Assembly (NCBI RefSeq): GCF_020911945.1
Contig: NZ_CP087135.1
Coordinates: 2,282,001-2,346,000, forward strand
Origin: Flavobacterium galactosidilyticum
Lineage (GTDB): Bacteria; Bacteroidota; Bacteroidia; Flavobacteriales; Flavobacteriaceae
Direction: 5' to 3'
DNA length: 64,000 bases
The notes beneath the pieces were generated by a model. The model searched no databases. It saw nothing but the letters and a program-made list of their open reading frames with translations, and was not told the DNA's origin. The translations under genes and the position numbers were made by a program. This document shows, piece by piece, positions 62,001 to 64,000 of the stretch (the first letter of the stretch is position 1; every line of letters starts with the position of its first letter).

Positions 62001-64000
62001 TATTTATCCCATATATGTACATTCTTTTGATTGCACTTTACCGAAAAATCATCCGAACTTTCGGAATAATGGATATTGACTTCCGTATCAAACAAGTGCG
62101 AAGCAAAACGGGCATAAATCCCTGTGGGTATCCAGCGTTCGCCGAGATTGAAATCCAGTTCTTCAAACTCAATGCGTCTTGGTTTGGCTTCTTCCAAAAC
62201 CGTAAGACTTACTTTGGCTTCTGCATCATCGGGACTACTTTCAAGATAGGCTTTGACCTCTTCAGATTTCTCTACTATATTTCCAGCAATCCATCGTTCG
62301 GCTATATCATATTCCTTTTGTAAAGGATTATAGAAAATACGACCGTGTAGGGCTTCTTTCAAAGCATCGGCAGGCATACTGCTGATTTCGGACATATAAT
62401 ACAAATCCACCTTGCCGTATTTGTTCAGTGATGATGCTAAAGCCTCATCGGGATTGTCTGTTGCTAAAATAGTAGTAGAAAAAGTAACGGGACGACTGAA
62501 TATATCCGCCTTATGCACCACACCACCAACTACACGTTCCAGATAAGGAATTTCTTTCCCTGCACTGTCTGTTTTAATCAATTTGATATTTTCGGCACTG
62601 TTCAAATTGCCATATCTTTTTACAAAAACATCATACAAATTATTCAGCGTTTCCCTTTCTACTGTATGTTCGTTTTGCTTTTCGGCTTCCTTTTGATACA
62701 AATCGAGATAGCTATCTCTTACTGAAATGTAGGCTTCGGCTCTTACTTTCTGGAATGATGGTAATTGCAAGGGATGGAACATTGCCGTTGCTCCATTTTT
62801 ATCAACATCTTGCAAATGACCAACCCAACCATTATCTATAACAAGACAATCACTTCGATGAAATGATTGTAATCCTTTGCTGTATAGAGCAGGTTCGGGA
62901 ATGGTACTGACAACGGTTTGCTTTTGAGCCTGACCATTTCCGTTTAAGCCCGAAAACAGGTCGCCGATAACTTCCTCTTTTTTGCTGACAGTTGAAGTAT
63001 TTCCATTGGTATTTCCATTTGAAATTGGAGGGATATAAGGTGGTTGTATCGCCGAACTGAACAAGTCTGCTTGGCGAACAATATTGGCTCTTCGCTTCGT
63101 GGAAGTTTGCCTTTGAGTTTGAGTACCTTTTTTTGGTGGAGCAATAACCGCTACTGGTTCGTCCACATTTTCAAACAAGTCGAAAATGCTTAATTGTTTT
63201 AATTCATTTGGATTTTCCTGAATGGTTACAGGTGTTGGTTTAATCGTTATAGGCTCTACAATGGGAGCTGTAATAGTTGTTGTAATTGGAATTTGTATGT
63301 TCGGCTCGCCTTTGTATAAACTCAAATTCAGATGATTTTTAAAATCTTCTGAAAGCATTTTTTTAAGGTCTTTGGTAATTCCGGTAACGCCTTCTTTATG
63401 CGTATAAATTAAGGCTGGTTTTCCATAAGGGTCGGTGTCTAATTTTCTATCTGTATGAACAATTCTTGTGCTATCCTGAAAAAAAACATTGTTTGGTGTA
63501 TTATATTCTGTTGTATTACTTTGGCAAAACAGTTCTTCCACTTCGGTCAAACTTTGTTTTGCCGTATTTTTTTGCAGGATAATCAGGTCGCTTCCAACTT
63601 CTGTACCTGCATATTCAGTAAACAGATTATTTGGCAATCTAACAACCGAGACCAGATTACTATTCTGCATCAACGCCCTGCGTATCGGTTCGTTTTTTGG
63701 GCTATTTAGAATACCCTGCGAAGTAACAAATGCCAACAAGCCACCGTCACGGAGCATATCCGTTCCTTTTAAAAAAAAATAATTTTGGATGCTTCGAGAT
63801 GCCTGTATTTTTGCTTCGTCTTTACTTCGGGAATAAGAAAGGTCAAAAACGGAAGTATCACCAAAAGGGATATTACTTGCAATTACATCATAAGTGTTTT
63901 GTTCCTTTTGGGGTATTTCCTCAAAACCACTTACACGGACATTGCTTTCGGGATAAAGCTGTTTTAAAATCTTTCCTGTAAGCAAATCCTTTTCATAAGC
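59060..64000 (-). CDS. Giant N6-methylase/SNF2-like helicase of ICE (partial)
   Basis: 1646 residues are visible; the N-terminus continues past the window end ([17 protein letters not shown] precedes the first possible start). The first part is a methyltransferase with the [11 protein letters not shown] catalytic motif (a variant of NPPF). A long low-complexity Pro/Thr/Gln linker follows. The helicase has a Walker-like [11 protein letters not shown] and [10 protein letters not shown], then a C-terminal [20 protein letters not shown] and [18 protein letters not shown]. It ends in a coiled coil. Related to phage P1 DarB-like proteins that protect DNA from restriction; the role in ICE is probably entry defence or DNA processing. 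Confidence 0.9.
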   Translation of the reverse strand, partial: AYEKDLLTGKILKQLYPESNVRVSGFEEIPQKEQNTYDVIASNIPFGDTSVFDLSYSRSKDEAKIQASRSIQNYFFLKGTDMLRDGGLLAFVTSQGILNSPKNEPIRRALMQNSNLVSVVRLPNNLFTEYAGTEVGSDLIILQKNTAKQSLTEVEELFCQSNTTEYNTPNNVFFQDSTRIVHTDRKLDTDPYGKPALIYTHKEGVTGITKDLKKMLSEDFKNHLNLSLYKGEPNIQIPITTTITAPIVEPITIKPTPVTIQENPNELKQLSIFDLFENVDEPVAVIAPPKKGTQTQRQTSTKRRANIVRQADLFSSAIQPPYIPPISNGNTNGNTSTVSKKEEVIGDLFSGLNGNGQAQKQTVVSTIPEPALYSKGLQSFHRSDCLVIDNGWVGHLQDVDKNGATAMFHPLQLPSFQKVRAEAYISVRDSYLDLYQKEAEKQNEHTVERETLNNLYDVFVKRYGNLNSAENIKLIKTDSAGKEIPYLERVVGGVVHKADIFSRPVTFSTTILATDNPDEALASSLNKYGKVDLYYMSEISSMPADALKEALHGRIFYNPLQKEYDIAERWIAGNIVEKSEEVKAYLESSPDDAEAKVSLTVLEEAKPRRIEFEELDFNLGERWIPTGIYARFASHLFDTEVNIHYSESSDDFSVKCNQKNVHIWDKYAVKSESRTFDGIALLKHALVNTTPDITKKIKVGDQEVKVRDMEAVQVANTKIDEIRTAFTDWLHAQNDEFKNRLTDQYNNTFNCFVRPNYDGSHQEFPGLDRKSLGIEDLYSSQKDTVWMIKLNNGAICDHEVGAGKTLVMCTASQEMKRLGLAHKPMIIGLKSNVHEIAEAYRTAYPHAKILYPGKEDFTPKKRLRIFGDIKNNDWDCVILTHDQFGMIPQSPEMQKEILEIELDSVERNLDALKSEGSEVTRGMLAGAIKRKENLEVKLKTLQHDIDNRKDDVVDFKMMGIDHLFVDESHQFKNLMFNTRHTRVAGLGNVDGSQKAMNLLFAIRTIQDKIQADMGATFLSGTTISNSLTELYLLFKYLRPRALEKQGINCFDAWSAIYARKTTDYEFSVANNIVAKERFRYFIKVPELAQFYSEITDYRTAKDIGIDRPEKNEILYNIPPTPDQTAFIQNLMDFAKSGNATLLGRAPLSQREEKAKMLIATDYARKMSLDMRMVGGRYDDHPDNKASHCATNIAKYYNKFNALKGTQFIFSDLGTYKPGEWNVYSEIKRKLVENHGIPAHEVRFIQEAKNDNQRKGLIKDMNEGKIRVIFGSTSMLGTGVNAQKKAVAVHHLDTPWRPSDLTQRDGRAIRKGNEIAKHFANNKVDVIIYATEKSLDSYKFNLLYNKQLFIDQLKTNNLGKRTIDEGSMDEKSGMNFSEYVAILSGNTDLLDKAKLEKQIAGLESEKQAFNRSKYSAKYKLEDYTAELDKAQSRYDRMSLDWNNLQGRIQKRSDGTITNPVQLDGLPPNADIKQIGAKLNQLADKARTGGDYEEIGSLYGFQLLVKTEMSQKDGVDIRVNRFLMQGEGNIKYTYNNGLIAKDEKLAAMNFLNALEKLPGYIEQEQKKITEIQKDLPILQEVINGTWSKESRLSELKTELAAVERKIQLSITQETKEEPAEQTEKQKQTPSISENIVRIKGVHLPRGVL

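Larger units (their letters stand above)
3204..64000. mobile_element. CTnDOT-type integrative conjugative element, left part (right end outside window)
   Basis: The stretch holds a tyrosine integrase, SSB, a PRTRC cassette, a traE-traQ mating operon, traABD, a MOBP-like relaxase with accessory protein, a VirD4-type coupling protein, RteC and the giant methylase/helicase. This is the standard backbone of Bacteroidota conjugative transposons. At least four cargo blocks interrupt it: a PIN gene, an OLD/UvrD module, a mercury-type operon and a copper/zinc island. The left boundary is inferred from the integrase position and from an IntDOT-like core at 3194-3203. It has not been proven, because the right end is not in the window. 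Confidence 0.85.

Overview
The window is low-GC Bacteroidota DNA, probably from a flavobacterium or sphingobacterium. The evidence is repeated exact matches to the phylum's -7 promoter box (TAnnTTTG), A-rich rather than Shine-Dalgarno-like sequence before start codons, a BlaI/M56 pair, an RteC protein, and a conjugation gene set found only in Bacteroidota. The genus cannot be decided from the sequence. No rRNA, tRNA or CRISPR array was seen.

Positions 1 to about 3200 look like host chromosome: a BlaR1-like M56 sensor protease (cut by the window edge), its BlaI repressor with three phased operators, and an MFS exporter. From about 3200 to past the right edge lies one large integrative conjugative element (ICE) of the CTnDOT type. 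It begins with an IntDOT-like tyrosine recombinase (3520-4785). An exact GTANNTTTGC core lies at 3194-3203 and is a candidate left attachment site.

Next comes a leading region (5330-11613): SSB, a DUF932 protein, small ICE proteins, and a PRTRC cassette (proteins E, C, B and a ThiF-type E1). The sequences suggest a compact ubiquitin-like conjugation set: Ubl, E2-like and E1. A PIN-domain cargo gene, a stand-alone receiver protein, a 115-base folded element and a broken excisionase-type gene follow (11983-13926). The minus-strand tra operon runs traE to traQ (23981 back to 14513) and specifies the mating channel. traA, traB and traD lie upstream of it (29988 back to 28137). A two-gene OLD-nuclease/UvrD-helicase module resembling Gabija sits between these two tra blocks. 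A likely oriT hairpin (30564-30619) precedes mobA and the relaxase gene mobB. A small mercury-type operon (arsR, merTP, GDCC protein) separates mobB from the coupling protein gene mobC. A 46-base sequence is shared, at nearly equal distance from the start codon, upstream of traE and mobC, suggesting common control.

The block at 35984-57977 is a plus-strand heavy-metal island. It has an AraC regulator with an N-terminal HMA-like segment, a CopA-type ATPase, a CopZ-like chaperone, two DUF3347 proteins, a DUF305 protein, a haem-binding protein, and a multicopper oxidase with a CopB-like barrel tail. It continues with a Fur-family regulator, a CzcA-TolC fusion pump, its CusB adaptor, a membrane methyltransferase, a Zn/Cd-type ATPase, a TonB receptor and a CDF transporter. 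Three tiny Cys-rich exported proteins in the island share the C-terminal motif SIW[QH]PPK. Together these genes would import-sense, chaperone, oxidise and export copper and zinc/cadmium. The window ends with an RteC regulator (58219-59043) and the large minus-strand methylase/helicase typical of these ICEs, cut by the window end.
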